DNA of 22,622 bases from an uncultured Gemmatimonadota bacterium. Its GTDB lineage: Bacteria; Gemmatimonadota; Gemmatimonadetes; Gemmatimonadales; GWC2-71-9. Location: positions 1-22,622 of the forward strand of contig CALGOK010000163.1 of NCBI GenBank assembly GCA_937961295.1, read 5' to 3'. This document shows, one piece after another, positions 11,939 to 20,088 of this stretch (position 1 is its first letter; each line of letters opens with the position of its first letter). Both the position numbers and the translations under genes were made by a program. The notes below the pieces were generated by a model that worked only from the letters and a program-made list of their open reading frames with translations, ran no database searches and was not told the origin of the DNA.

Positions 11939-12687
11939 TCTCGCTGGCGGGGAAGCGCATCGTGGTGACCGGCGGCTCGCGCGGGATCGGCCGGGCCACC
12001 GCGCTGCTCGCGGCGCGCGCGGGCGCCGACGTGGGCGTGCTCTACCACACGCGGCGGGGCGACGCGGAGCAGGTGGCGCGCGAGCTGCGCGCGCTGGGTC
12101 GCCGCGCGTTCGTGGGCGGTGGCGACCTGGCCGACGGCGACCGGGTGGCGCAGCTGATGAGCGAGGTGAAGGCCGCGTTCGGCGCGCTCGACGGCATCGT
12201 GATCAACCACGGCATCTGGCCGCCGGCCGACACCCCGCTGTCGCGCATGGCGCCGGAACGCTGGCGCCAGACCATGCGCGCCAACCTCGACTCGGTGTAC
12301 TTCGTCGCCCGCGCGGCGCTCGGCGCGATGGAACCGGGCGGCCGGATGGTGATGGTGTCGAGCACGGCGGGCCAGCGCGGCGAGGCCGGCCATGCCGACT
12401 ACGCGGCGACCAAGGGTGCCATGATCGCGCTGGTCAAGTCCCTGGCCATCGAGGCCGCGCCCGCCATCACCGTCAACGCAGTGGCGCCGGGCTGGGTCGA
12501 CACCGAGATGAGCGCCACCGCCTACGCCGACGGCGGGCGCGAGGCGATCGCCGCGACGATTCCGCTCCAGCGGATCGCCACGGCGGAGGACGTGGCGGGG
12601 CCGATCGTGTTCCTGCTCTCCGACCTGGCGCGCCAGGTCACCGGCGAGATCCTCAACGTCAACGGCGGCAGCGTCCTCTGCGGCTGA
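11935..12687 (+). CDS. SDR-family NAD(P)-dependent oxidoreductase (FabG-like)
   Basis: A 250-residue classical short-chain dehydrogenase. The Rossmann motif TGGSRGIG is at residues 12-19, the catalytic set is Ser142/143 with Tyr156 and Lys160 (YAATK), and the C-terminal LNVNGGSVLCG resembles FabG. The usual NNAG motif reads INHGIW, a common variant outside true FabG. The GTG start overlaps the gmhA stop by 4 bp. The substrate cannot be read from sequence. Context would allow either a beta-ketoacyl-ACP reductase-like role or a sugar oxidoreductase. Confidence 0.85.
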   Translation: MISLAGKRIVVTGGSRGIGRATALLAARAGADVGVLYHTRRGDAEQVARELRALGRRAFVGGGDLADGDRVAQLMSEVKAAFGALDGIVINHGIWPPADTPLSRMAPERWRQTMRANLDSVYFVARAALGAMEPGGRMVMVSSTAGQRGEAGHADYAATKGAMIALVKSLAIEAAPAITVNAVAPGWVDTEMSATAYADGGREAIAATIPLQRIATAEDVAGPIVFLLSDLARQVTGEILNVNGGSVLCG

Positions 12688-12700
12688 GGCGGGAGCCCGA

Positions 12701-13891
12701 GTGAGTCACCCGGAGCGACTCGAGATTCCCCAGGCGGTGGTCGACATCCTCGTTCGGCTCGAGGAGGCCGGCCACGAGACGTGGTGCGTGGGCGGCGCGA
12801 TCCGCGACCGGCTGCTCGGTGACGACCAGCTCGACGTCGATCTCGCCACCGCGGCACCGCCTGGCGCCGTGCAGCGGCTGTTCCGGCGCACCGTGCCGGT
12901 GGGGATCGACCATGGCACCGTGGGCGTGCTCGATCCCGAGGGCGTGCTCCACGAGGTGACCACGTTCCGGCGCGACGTCCGCACCGATGGTCGGCGGGCC
13001 GAGGTGGAGTTCGGCGTCTCGCTCGACGACGACCTCGCCCGGCGCGACTTCACCATCAACGCCATCGCATGGCATCCGGTGCGCGGCGAGTGGCGCGATC
13101 CGTTCGGCGGTCGCGCCGACCTCGCGGCCGGCATCATTCGCGCGGTGGGCGACCCTGCCGCACGATTCCGCGAGGACCGGCTCCGGATCTTGCGCGCACT
13201 CCGCTTTGCCGCGCGGTTCGACTTCGCCATCGACCCGGCGACCTGGGAGGCCGCCCGGGCCCAGGCCCCCGACACGGTCCACCTCTCCGCCGAGCGGGTG
13301 CGTGAGGAATGGTGGAAGGGGGTCCGCAGCGCGCGCGATCCGCGATCGCTGCTGCGGCTGTGGCGCGATGCCGGCGTGGCCGAGGCCTGGTTCGCCGATG
13401 GTGCTCCCCGCTGGGACGAGCCGCCGTCGGTGCCCGAGGATGTCGCGCGCGACCCGCTGCTGCTGCTCGCCGCCTGGCGCACCCCGGTCGCCCCGATCCT
13501 CCAGCGCCTCAAGACGAGCGGTGCGGAGATCCAGCGCGGCCGCGCGATCGATCGCGGTCCGGCGGCTCCGGCGTCGGCCGAACCCGTGGCGGTGCGCCGG
13601 TGGATGGCGCGCGTGGGGGAGGCCGCCGAGGACCTGGCGCGACTCGCCCGCGTCGGCGTCGCGTCGCCACCCGCGTGGCTGGAGACGCGACGCGGCATCG
13701 TGACCCGAGGCGAGGCCACCGCACGGCGCCAGCTCGCACTCGGCGGCGATGACCTCGTGCGCGAGGGCATCGTCTCGCCGGGTCCCGCGCTCGGTGCCAT
13801 GCTCGACCGGCTGCTCGAGGCGGTGCTCGAGACACCGGACCTCAATCGGCGCGAGACCCTGCTCGACCTCGCGCGACGCAACGCCCCGTGA
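12701..13891 (+). CDS. cca: CCA tRNA nucleotidyltransferase / poly(A) polymerase family
   Basis: A 396-residue class II nucleotidyltransferase. It builds or repairs the 3' CCA of tRNAs; this is needed here because neither tRNA gene in the window encodes CCA. The head domain shows GGAIRDRLLG (31-40) and the metal-binding DVD (45-47) in DDQLDVDLAT, then RRDFTINAIAW and DPFGGRADL, and the ATP/CTP-selecting helix EDRLRILRALRFAARF. The C-terminal half is divergent. No HD domain is evident. The GTG start at 12701 is 13 bp after the SDR stop with GGGAG just upstream. In some lineages the family is split into A-adding and CC-adding enzymes; which one this is cannot be told. Confidence 0.88.
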   Translation: MSHPERLEIPQAVVDILVRLEEAGHETWCVGGAIRDRLLGDDQLDVDLATAAPPGAVQRLFRRTVPVGIDHGTVGVLDPEGVLHEVTTFRRDVRTDGRRAEVEFGVSLDDDLARRDFTINAIAWHPVRGEWRDPFGGRADLAAGIIRAVGDPAARFREDRLRILRALRFAARFDFAIDPATWEAARAQAPDTVHLSAERVREEWWKGVRSARDPRSLLRLWRDAGVAEAWFADGAPRWDEPPSVPEDVARDPLLLLAAWRTPVAPILQRLKTSGAEIQRGRAIDRGPAAPASAEPVAVRRWMARVGEAAEDLARLARVGVASPPAWLETRRGIVTRGEATARRQLALGGDDLVREGIVSPGPALGAMLDRLLEAVLETPDLNRRETLLDLARRNAP

Positions 13892-15204
13892 GCGAGGCGG
13901 AACTCTTCGCCCCGGTGGAGCCGCTGGCCGCGCGAATGCGCCCGCGCACGCTCGATGAGTTCGTGGGACAAGAGCACCTGCTCGCCCCCGGCAAGCCGCT
14001 GGGTGACGCGATCCGTCGCGGTGACGTGGGCAGCAGCGTGTTCTGGGGACCGCCGGGCACCGGCAAGACCACGCTCGCCCGGCTCATCGCCACCACCACC
14101 GAGCGCCACTTCGTTCCGTTCAGCGCGGTGAGCGAGGGGGTGGCCCGGGTGCGCGAGATCCTGGCCGACGCGGAGAAGCGACAGGCCCTCGGGCGTGGCA
14201 CCATCCTGTTCGTCGACGAGATTCATCGCCTCAATCGCGGGCAGCAGGACGCCTTCCTCCCCGCAGTGGAGCGCGGCCTGGTCACGCTGATCGGGGCGAC
14301 CACCGAGAATCCGTCGTTCGAGCTCAACGCGGCGCTGCTGTCGCGCTCGCGGGTCTGGGTGCTCGAGCTCCTCGGTGTGGCCGAGTTGTCCCGGGTGATC
14401 GAGCGGGCGCGCATCGACGCCCGCGGCCTGCGCGGCGAGGTCGAGATCGACGACGACGCCCGCGAGCTGCTGGCGATCGTTGCCGACGGCGATGCCCGCC
14501 GGGCGCTCACGGTGCTCGAGGCAGCGGCGAGCCACGTCGGGCCTGCCGGCACGATCACGCCGGAGGTCGTCACCGAGACCCTCGCGCGGCGCACACCGCC
14601 GTTCGACAAGAGCGGCGAGCAGCACTATGACCTGATCTCGGCGCTGCACAAGGCGGTGCGCGGGAGCGATCCGCAGGGGGCGCTCTACTGGCTGGCGCGG
14701 ATCCTCCAGGGCGGCGAGGATCCGCTCTACGTCGCCCGTCGGCTGGTGCGCATGGCGTCGGAGGACATCGGCCTCGCGGATCCGCAGGCCGTCGGCCACG
14801 CCATCGCGGCCCGCGATGCCTGGCACTTTCTCGGGTCTCCCGAAGGCGAACTCGCGCTGGCGGAAGCGACCGTCTACCTCGCCACGGCACCCAAGTCGAA
14901 CCGGGTCCACGCGGCGTGGGGCGCGGCCCGGCAGGCGGCCGCCGACACACCGGCTGCGCCGGTTCCGCTCCACCTCCGCAACGCTCCCACGTCCCTGATG
15001 AAGGACCTGGGGTATGGCCGGGGGTACCGGTACGCCTTCGACGATCCGGCGGCGTTCACCCCGCAGGACTACCTTCCGGAGAACGTGGCGGGGAGTCCGT
15101 TCTACCTGCCGGGCGAGTTCGGCTACGAGCGACGGATCGCGGAGCGGCTGGAGTGGTGGCGCGCCCGGGTTCGCGGCGAGGCCGGGGGCGATTCCACCGC
15201 GTGA
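13888..15204 (+). CDS. rarA: Replication-associated recombination protein RarA (MgsA)
   Basis: A 438-residue AAA+ ATPase of the RarA/MgsA/WRNIP1 family that acts at stalled replication forks with SSB. Walker A GPPGTGKTT begins at residue 54 and the Walker B DEIH is at 110-113. ATTENPSFELNAALLSRSRV is the characteristic RarA stretch with sensor 1 and Arg finger. The C-terminal tetramerisation region includes YDLISALHKAVRGSDPQGALYWLARIL and the conserved near-terminal NAPTSLMKDLGYGRGYRYAFDDP. It starts at GTG 13888 within the cca stop (GTGA), so the two are probably translationally coupled. Confidence 0.96.
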   Translation: MSEAELFAPVEPLAARMRPRTLDEFVGQEHLLAPGKPLGDAIRRGDVGSSVFWGPPGTGKTTLARLIATTTERHFVPFSAVSEGVARVREILADAEKRQALGRGTILFVDEIHRLNRGQQDAFLPAVERGLVTLIGATTENPSFELNAALLSRSRVWVLELLGVAELSRVIERARIDARGLRGEVEIDDDARELLAIVADGDARRALTVLEAAASHVGPAGTITPEVVTETLARRTPPFDKSGEQHYDLISALHKAVRGSDPQGALYWLARILQGGEDPLYVARRLVRMASEDIGLADPQAVGHAIAARDAWHFLGSPEGELALAEATVYLATAPKSNRVHAAWGAARQAAADTPAAPVPLHLRNAPTSLMKDLGYGRGYRYAFDDPAAFTPQDYLPENVAGSPFYLPGEFGYERRIAERLEWWRARVRGEAGGDSTA

Positions 15205-15262
15205 GGTCCGGCACCTGCTCCTCGATTCACCGATACCCGATGCGAGGTCCCTCATTCGGCAG

Positions 15263-16564
15263 TTGATCGACGTCGCGCCACCGGTGGAGCGCTCCATCCT
15301 GGTCGCCGCCCCGCGCAAGGGCACCCCCGACGCCCAGAAGATCGAGGATCACCTCGATGAGCTCGGACGACTCGTCGACACGGCGGGCGCCCAGGTCGTG
15401 GGCACGCTCACCCAGCAGATCGCCGCGGCCAACTCGGCCACGCTCATCGGCGAGGGGAAGGTCGAGGAACTCGCACGCGTGATCCACGACCAGCGCGCGA
15501 CGCTGGTGGTGTTCGACGAGGAGCTCACCCCCGCCCAGGGGCAGGTGCTCGAGGAGCACCTGCGCACCCGGGTGATGGACCGGGCCGAGGTGATCCTCGA
15601 CATCTTCGCGACGCGCGCGCGCACCCACGAGGCCAAGCTGCAGGTGGAGCTGGCCCAGTTGCAGTACCTGCTGCCGCGCCTGACCCGGATGTGGAGCCAC
15701 TTGTCGCGGACGCGCGGCGGCATCGGCCTGCGCGGGCCGGGCGAGACCCAGCTCGAGACCGACCGCCGGATGATTCGGCAGAAGATCGCCCTGCTGCGCG
15801 ACAAGCTGCGCGACGTGGCGCGCCATCGCGAGACGATCCGCGCCGGCCGCGCGGGCATGCTCACCGCGGCGCTGGTCGGCTACACCAACGCCGGCAAGTC
15901 CAGCATCCTGCGGGCGCTGTCCGGTGAGCACGAGATCCTGGTCGAGGATCGCCTCTTCGCCACCCTCGACATCCTCACCCGCGAGGTCGATCTCGGCGAC
16001 AACCTCCGGGTCCGGGTGACCGACACCGTGGGGTTCATCCGCAAGCTGCCGCACCACCTTGTCGCCTCGTTCCGCGCCACGCTCGAGGAGGCTGGCGAGG
16101 CCGACGTGCTGCTGCACGTGGTCGACGCCTCCCACCCGGAGTGGGAAGACCACATGACCACGGTGGACGAGGTGCTCGTGGAGCTGGGCTTCGCCGAACG
16201 GCCGCAACTGGTGGTGTTCAACAAGCTGGACGCCCTGGACGACCCGACCGGATTCGCCATCCGGGCGCGGGCGGTGTGGCCCGACGCGATCTTCACCAGC
16301 ACCATGCGCACCGACGGACTGGCACCGCTCAAGGCGGCGCTGCGGGGCAGGGCGGAGGCCCTGCGGCCGGTGGTACGGGTCCTGCTCAATCCCGCCGATG
16401 GCAAGCGGCTGGGGCACCTCCATCGCCACGGCGACGTCATCCGCCAGGAACTCGACGGCGGGATGCTCGCCGTGCAGGTCCGGCTCGAGCCATGGCGTGC
16501 CGAGCAGCTGCGGCGGGAGGGCATCGAGGTGGTGGCCACCGCGAAGCGAGATGCGAGGGGATAG
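15263..16564 (+). CDS. hflX: GTPase HflX, ribosome-splitting factor
   Basis: About 433 residues. HflX binds ribosomes and splits stalled 70S particles under heat or antibiotic stress. The N-terminal domain includes ATLIGEGKVEEL and VVFDEELTPAQGQVLEE. The glycine-rich linker RGGIGLRGPGETQLETDRR follows, then the G domain with G1 GYTNAGKSS (206-214), G3 DTVGF (254-258) and G4 NKLD (about 320). The start is uncertain: the frame is open from inside rarA, and the candidates are TTG 15263 (chosen, giving MIDVAPPVERSILVAAP) and GTG 15284. Neither has an ideal Shine-Dalgarno. The TTG has GCGAGG some 15 nt upstream. A long palindrome follows the stop. Confidence 0.93.
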   Translation: MIDVAPPVERSILVAAPRKGTPDAQKIEDHLDELGRLVDTAGAQVVGTLTQQIAAANSATLIGEGKVEELARVIHDQRATLVVFDEELTPAQGQVLEEHLRTRVMDRAEVILDIFATRARTHEAKLQVELAQLQYLLPRLTRMWSHLSRTRGGIGLRGPGETQLETDRRMIRQKIALLRDKLRDVARHRETIRAGRAGMLTAALVGYTNAGKSSILRALSGEHEILVEDRLFATLDILTREVDLGDNLRVRVTDTVGFIRKLPHHLVASFRATLEEAGEADVLLHVVDASHPEWEDHMTTVDEVLVELGFAERPQLVVFNKLDALDDPTGFAIRARAVWPDAIFTSTMRTDGLAPLKAALRGRAEALRPVVRVLLNPADGKRLGHLHRHGDVIRQELDGGMLAVQVRLEPWRAEQLRREGIEVVATAKRDARG

Positions 16565-16568
16565 ACGT

Positions 16569-16628
16569 GCAGGCGCGCCCCTCGGGGCGCGCGGTGCCGG
16601 CATCGCGCGCCGTGAACGGCGCGCCTGC
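16569..16628. repeat. 60-bp near-perfect palindrome after hflX
   Basis: The sequence is symmetrical about GCC|GGC at 16598/16599. Thirty positions per side pair with about three mismatches and two G-T pairs; the outer 11 bp (GCAGGCGCGCC at 16569-16579) and an inner GCGCGC tract are exact. It begins 5 bp after the hflX stop and sits between two co-directional genes. It is not built of 7-bp units, unlike the elements at convergent junctions. It is probably the hflX transcript end, possibly a member of a dispersed palindrome family. Confidence 0.75.
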
Positions 16629-16629
16629 T

Positions 16630-16641
16630 GGTGTCGACACC
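16630..16641. promoter_or_regulatory. 12-bp perfect palindrome before the epimerase gene
   Basis: GGTGTCGACACC is fully symmetrical and ends 23 bp before the TTG start. It could be an operator, but nothing else supports that. Confidence 0.25.
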
Positions 16642-16664
16642 CCGTGACCGGAACGGAGGATTGA

Positions 16665-17690
16665 TTGCCAGTCAAGCACCTTGTCACCGGCGCGGCCGGA
16701 TTCATCGGATACCACGTGGCCGAAGCGTTGCTGGCGCGCGGGGACGAGGTCGTGGGCCTCGACAACCTCAATCCGTACTACGATCCGTCGCTCAAGCAGG
16801 CCCGGCTCGAGCGGCTGCGTCGCCATGCCGGATTCCGGTTCGCCCACCTCGACCTCACCGATCGCGAGGGGATCGAGCGGTTGTTCGCGGCGGAGCGCTT
16901 CCCGCGCGTGATCCATCTCGCTGCCCAGGCCGGGGTCCGCTACTCGGTGTCGCATCCGCACGCCTACATCGACAGCAACGTGACGGGGTTCCTGCACGTC
17001 CTCGAGGGATGCCGGCATCATGGTGCGGAGCACCTGACCTACGCCTCGACGTCGTCGGTGTACGGGATGAACACGGCGATGCCGTTCTCGGTGCACCAGA
17101 ACGTCGACCACCCGGTGTCGCTGTACGCCGCGACCAAGAAGGCCAACGAGCTGATGGCCCATGCCTACGGCCACCTCTATGGCATGCCGACGACCGGGCT
17201 GCGGTTCTTCACGGTGTACGGACCGTGGGGCCGGCCCGACATGGCGCTGTTCCTCTTCACCCGCGCGATCCTCGAGAACCGGCCGATCGAGGTCTTCAAT
17301 CACGGGCAGATGCAGCGCGACTTCACCTACATCGACGACATCGTCGAGGGCGTGGTGCGGATCTCCGACCGGGTGGCCACGGCCGACCCGGCATGGTCGA
17401 GCGACGGCCCCGACCCGGCGACCTCGTCGGCGCCGTACCGGCTCTACAACATCGGCAACAACGCCCCCACGCCGCTGATGGACCTGATCGCAGCGCTCGA
17501 GCGGCACCTGGGCCGCACGGCGGAAAAGGTCATGGTGCCGATGCAGCCCGGCGACGTCCCGGCCACCTGGGCGGACGTCAGCGACCTCGCGCGCGACGCG
17601 GGATTCCATCCAGGCACGCCGGTCGACGAAGGGGTGCGCCGGTTCGTGGAGTGGTACAAGGAGTTCTACGGGATAGACGATCGACGATAG
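16665..17690 (+). CDS. UDP-glucuronate 4-epimerase-like NAD-dependent epimerase
   Basis: A 341-residue extended SDR. It most resembles UDP-glucuronate 4-epimerases, which make UDP-galacturonate for LPS or capsule. Marks are the NAD motif TGAAGFIG (8-15), GLDNLNPYYDPSLKQARL, HLAAQAGVRYS, the catalytic SSVYG (130-134) with Tyr154/Lys158 (YAATK), and YGPWGRPDMALFLFTRAI followed by HGQMQRDFTYIDDIVEG, which is typical of this subgroup. The start is TTG at 16665; it has the best Shine-Dalgarno in the window, GGAGGA ending 4 nt before it. The last six residues GIDDRR and the stop are encoded by the first 7-bp units of the following inverted repeat, so that repeat has supplied the gene's end. A different UDP-hexose epimerase is the alternative. 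Confidence 0.87.
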   Translation: MPVKHLVTGAAGFIGYHVAEALLARGDEVVGLDNLNPYYDPSLKQARLERLRRHAGFRFAHLDLTDREGIERLFAAERFPRVIHLAAQAGVRYSVSHPHAYIDSNVTGFLHVLEGCRHHGAEHLTYASTSSVYGMNTAMPFSVHQNVDHPVSLYAATKKANELMAHAYGHLYGMPTTGLRFFTVYGPWGRPDMALFLFTRAILENRPIEVFNHGQMQRDFTYIDDIVEGVVRISDRVATADPAWSSDGPDPATSSAPYRLYNIGNNAPTPLMDLIAALERHLGRTAEKVMVPMQPGDVPATWADVSDLARDAGFHPGTPVDEGVRRFVEWYKEFYGIDDRR

Positions 17691-17785
17691 ACGAGAGACG
17701 ATCGAAGGGCCGGTTCCTCCAGGGAAGCGGCCCTTCGTCGTCGTGCCGGCTGGCACTCGTCTCTCGTCTCTCGTCTATCGTCTAT
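17673..17785. repeat. Heptad inverted repeat 2, convergent terminator
   Basis: The left arm has units ATAGACG, ATCGACG, ATAGACG, AGAGACG (17673-17700). The right arm, read on the minus strand, is ATAGACG, ATAGACG, AGAGACG, AGAGACG (17785 down to 17758). Between them is a perfect 10-bp stem, CGAAGGGCCG with CGGCCCTTCG, closing near 17704 and 17737. Both flanking convergent genes end inside it: the epimerase (GIDDRR) and the glycosyltransferase (LNDRR), each stopped by the TAG of a repeat unit. Because the unit is 7 bp, successive TAGs fall in successive frames. A terminator function is inferred. Confidence 0.85.
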
Positions 17786-18845
17786 CGTTGAGCGCCTTCC
17801 TCCACAAGACCACCATCCGCTCCGCAATCGGTCCGTCGCCGTAGTTCTCGAGTACCCGCTGCCGGGCCTTGGCGCCGAGGTCGCGGCAGCGTGCCGGCTC
17901 CTCGACCAGTCGCTGGAGCGCGCGGGCGAGGGCGGGGCGATCCTCCTCGTCGACCACCAGACCGGCATCTCCCACCACGTCGGGGAGTGCGCCGCACCGG
18001 GTGACCACCGCTGCGGCTCCGTGGGCCATCGCCTCGAGCACCACCGAGCCCGTGGGCTCGACCCAGGTCGGCGTCGAGCGCGAGGGTGCGACGATGGCAT
18101 CGATGGTGGGGAGGAACGCCGCCAGTTCCTCGCGCGGCAGCCCACCCAGCCATTCGATCCGCGAGGCGAGACCGAGCCGCTGGGCGAGGGCCTCCAGCGC
18201 TTCCTGTTCCGGTCCGGTCCCCACGATCTTCAGCCGCCACTCGCCGTAGACCTCGGCCAGCGCCTCGAACAGGAGGTCGAGGCCCCGCTCGCGCACCACC
18301 CGGCCGAAGACACCGAAGGTCGGGCTGGCGGGCGGCTCCCGGGTCGGGATGGCGACCGGAATGTCGAACCCGGGCTGGGGAACGACGCCGCGCGCGCCTG
18401 GATCGGCCCCGTTTGCCAGATGGTCGAGTGCCGGCTTGGTGATCCCGGCGAGTGCGGCGGCGCCATCGCGGACCCGGTTGGCCTGCCAGCGCGCCGTGAC
18501 GCCCTTGGGGCCACCCACGCTCGACGTCCCCACGAGCACGTAGGGAATCTTGAGGTCGCGCGCGGCGGCGGCGCCCGACTCGGCGGTCGGGGTCCAGGGG
18601 TCACCCACCACGTGGATCACGTCGGGGCGCAGGTCGCGCACCAGGGTGCGCAGCGCCTTGCGCGACCAGCGCAGGTCCATCGCATCGCCGGGGTTGCCGC
18701 GGGCGGTGACCCGCTCGTAGCGGACCAGCCCCTCGGTCTCCGTCTCGCCCCCCGGTCTCGCCACGACCGGCTCCACGCCGGCCGCGACGAGGGCGTGCAG
18801 GGTGCCGCGCGGGGGAGGCTCAGGGGCGAGGATCAGGATGCGCAC
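17775..18845 (-). CDS. GT4-family glycosyltransferase
   Basis: A 356-residue GT-B fold enzyme. It transfers a sugar from a nucleotide donor, probably to an LPS, exopolysaccharide or glycolipid acceptor; donor and acceptor cannot be read. The C-terminal donor domain shows FGVFGRVVRERGLDLLFEA, KIVGTGPEQEALEAL, and the EX7E motif within VEPTGSVVLEAMAHG. The N-terminal acceptor domain has RILILAPEPPPRG and PDVIHVVGD. The start is GTG at the 18845 end, with CATCTT 6 nt upstream and no Shine-Dalgarno. It is divergent from a second GT4 gene with only 38 bp between them. Its last residues DRR and the stop lie in the heptad repeat. Confidence 0.88.
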   Translation of the reverse strand: MRILILAPEPPPRGTLHALVAAGVEPVVARPGGETETEGLVRYERVTARGNPGDAMDLRWSRKALRTLVRDLRPDVIHVVGDPWTPTAESGAAAARDLKIPYVLVGTSSVGGPKGVTARWQANRVRDGAAALAGITKPALDHLANGADPGARGVVPQPGFDIPVAIPTREPPASPTFGVFGRVVRERGLDLLFEALAEVYGEWRLKIVGTGPEQEALEALAQRLGLASRIEWLGGLPREELAAFLPTIDAIVAPSRSTPTWVEPTGSVVLEAMAHGAAAVVTRCGALPDVVGDAGLVVDEEDRPALARALQRLVEEPARCRDLGAKARQRVLENYGDGPIAERMVVLWRKALNDRR

Positions 18846-18883
18846 GGCACAAAGATGCCCGGGTCGCCGTTACTTTCCACCCC
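18846..18883. promoter_or_regulatory. 38-bp divergent promoter between two glycosyltransferases
   Basis: Both genes must be driven from this gap and the adjoining coding DNA. On the plus strand TACTTT (18871-18876) ends 7 nt before the ATG; on the minus strand CATCTT (complement of 18852-18857) ends 6 nt before the GTG. Neither has a Shine-Dalgarno. The -35 region of each promoter would overlap the -10 or start of the other, so mutual interference or joint control is expected. Confidence 0.4.
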
Positions 18884-19969
18884 ATGCGAATCCTCCAGCT
18901 CGCGAAGTACTACTGGCCGCACTCGGGCGGCATGGAGCGCGTGGTGCAGGGACTGGCCGAAGGGCTGGTCGATCGCGGCCACGAGGTCGAGGTGGTGGCC
19001 GTGACCGCGTTCGGCGATCCGCGCCCGGGCGAGAAGCGGCGCGCCTCGGTGAAGCGGGCGTGGTCGTTCGCGCCGGTCGGCACGCAGGAACTGGCCCCGG
19101 CCTACATCCCGGCCACGTGGCGCCGCGCCGACGTGATTCACCTGCACCATCCCCACTCGCTGGCGGACGTGGCCTATGCGCTGCGCCCCTCGCTGGCGCC
19201 GCTGGTGGTCACCCAGCACGCCGACTATCCGAGCGTGAAGTACAAGCTGCCGGGGTGGTACGCCCTCAAGCGCGCCGAGGCGATCGTGGTCCCCTCGCGC
19301 GCCCACATCGCCCTCTCCCGGGAGCTCAAGGGGTTCGAGGAGAAGGTCGTGGTGATCCCGTTCGGGATCGATGAGCACCGCTGGGAGATGGTCCCGCCGC
19401 CGCCGCCGGGGGCGCCGCCGCGGGCCCTCTTCATCGGCCGCCTGGTCCCCTTCAAGGGCGTCGACTTCCTCCTCCGGGCCCTGGAATTCGTCCCCGACCT
19501 GCGGCTGGACATCGTGGGCGACGGGCCCGAGCGAAACCGGCTCAAGACCCTGGCCAACGCCCTGGCGGTGACCGACCGGGTCAAGTTCTGGGGCGAGTAC
19601 CCCGACGAGGACCTCCCCCGCCGGATGGCCGACGCCGACTTCCTCGTCCTCCCCTCGGTGTCGGTGGAGGAAATGTTCGGGATGGTGCTCCTGGAGGCGA
19701 TGGCCGCCGGCCGGCCGGTGATCACCACGGCGGTGCCCTCGGGCGTCCGCGAGGTGAACGTGGCAGGGGAGACCGGCCTCGAGGTCCCGATCCGCGACGC
19801 CCGGGCCCTGGCAGACGCGATGCGTCTCCTCGCCGGCGATCCGGGGCTGCGCGAGCGGCTGGGCGCGGCAGGGCGGGCAAGGGTCCGCGAACGCTTCACC
19901 GTGGCGCGCATGACCGAGGCCCATATCGATCTCTACGAGCGAGTCCGAGGTCCCCGAGCCCGTCGCTGA
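18884..19969 (+). CDS. GT4-family glycosyltransferase
   Basis: A 361-residue GT-B glycosyltransferase in the GT4 group. N-terminal marks are YYWPHSGGMERVVQGLAEGL, the usual start of this group's acceptor domain, and HLHHPHSLADV. The donor domain has ALFIGRLVPFKGVDFLLRAL, DIVGDGPERNRL, FWGEYPDEDLP and the EX7E motif in EEMFGMVLLEAMAAG, followed by GETGLEVP. It is not a duplicate of the minus-strand neighbour; identity is limited to the shared fold motifs. Together with the epimerase and the heptose genes it points to surface polysaccharide or LPS assembly. The exact linkage formed is unknown. Confidence 0.9.
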   Translation: MRILQLAKYYWPHSGGMERVVQGLAEGLVDRGHEVEVVAVTAFGDPRPGEKRRASVKRAWSFAPVGTQELAPAYIPATWRRADVIHLHHPHSLADVAYALRPSLAPLVVTQHADYPSVKYKLPGWYALKRAEAIVVPSRAHIALSRELKGFEEKVVVIPFGIDEHRWEMVPPPPPGAPPRALFIGRLVPFKGVDFLLRALEFVPDLRLDIVGDGPERNRLKTLANALAVTDRVKFWGEYPDEDLPRRMADADFLVLPSVSVEEMFGMVLLEAMAAGRPVITTAVPSGVREVNVAGETGLEVPIRDARALADAMRLLAGDPGLRERLGAAGRARVRERFTVARMTEAHIDLYERVRGPRARR

Positions 19970-20088
19970 GTTCGCAGGTACCGAAAATCGGGGTCAGATA
20001 GGGGGGGGAGGGGGGTATCCGATCCTCGGTCTGTGGAAAACAAGTTACTTGAATGTTGGCTCGCAAAGCACACCACGACATAGAGTTG
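19970..20088. other. Non-coding gap with half-REP, G-run and DnaA-like box
   Basis: ACCGAAAATCGGGGTCAGA (19980-19998) looks like one half of the GGGGTCAGACCCC-type palindromes found near REP-associated transposases; the complementary half is missing. It runs into a purine tract of G8-A-G6 (20001-20015), which could form G-quadruplex or slip. TGTGGAAAA (20032-20040) is one base from a DnaA box. I cannot identify a confident promoter for the following tRNA. Confidence 0.4.

Noticed and set aside
12706..15324. 872-codon minus-strand open frame
   Set aside because: It is a high-GC shadow of cca and rarA in the opposite strand; Arg/Ser-rich with no domain.
17775..19969. Recent duplication of the two glycosyltransferases
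   Set aside because: Similarity is confined to general GT4 motifs; lengths and N-terminal domains differ.
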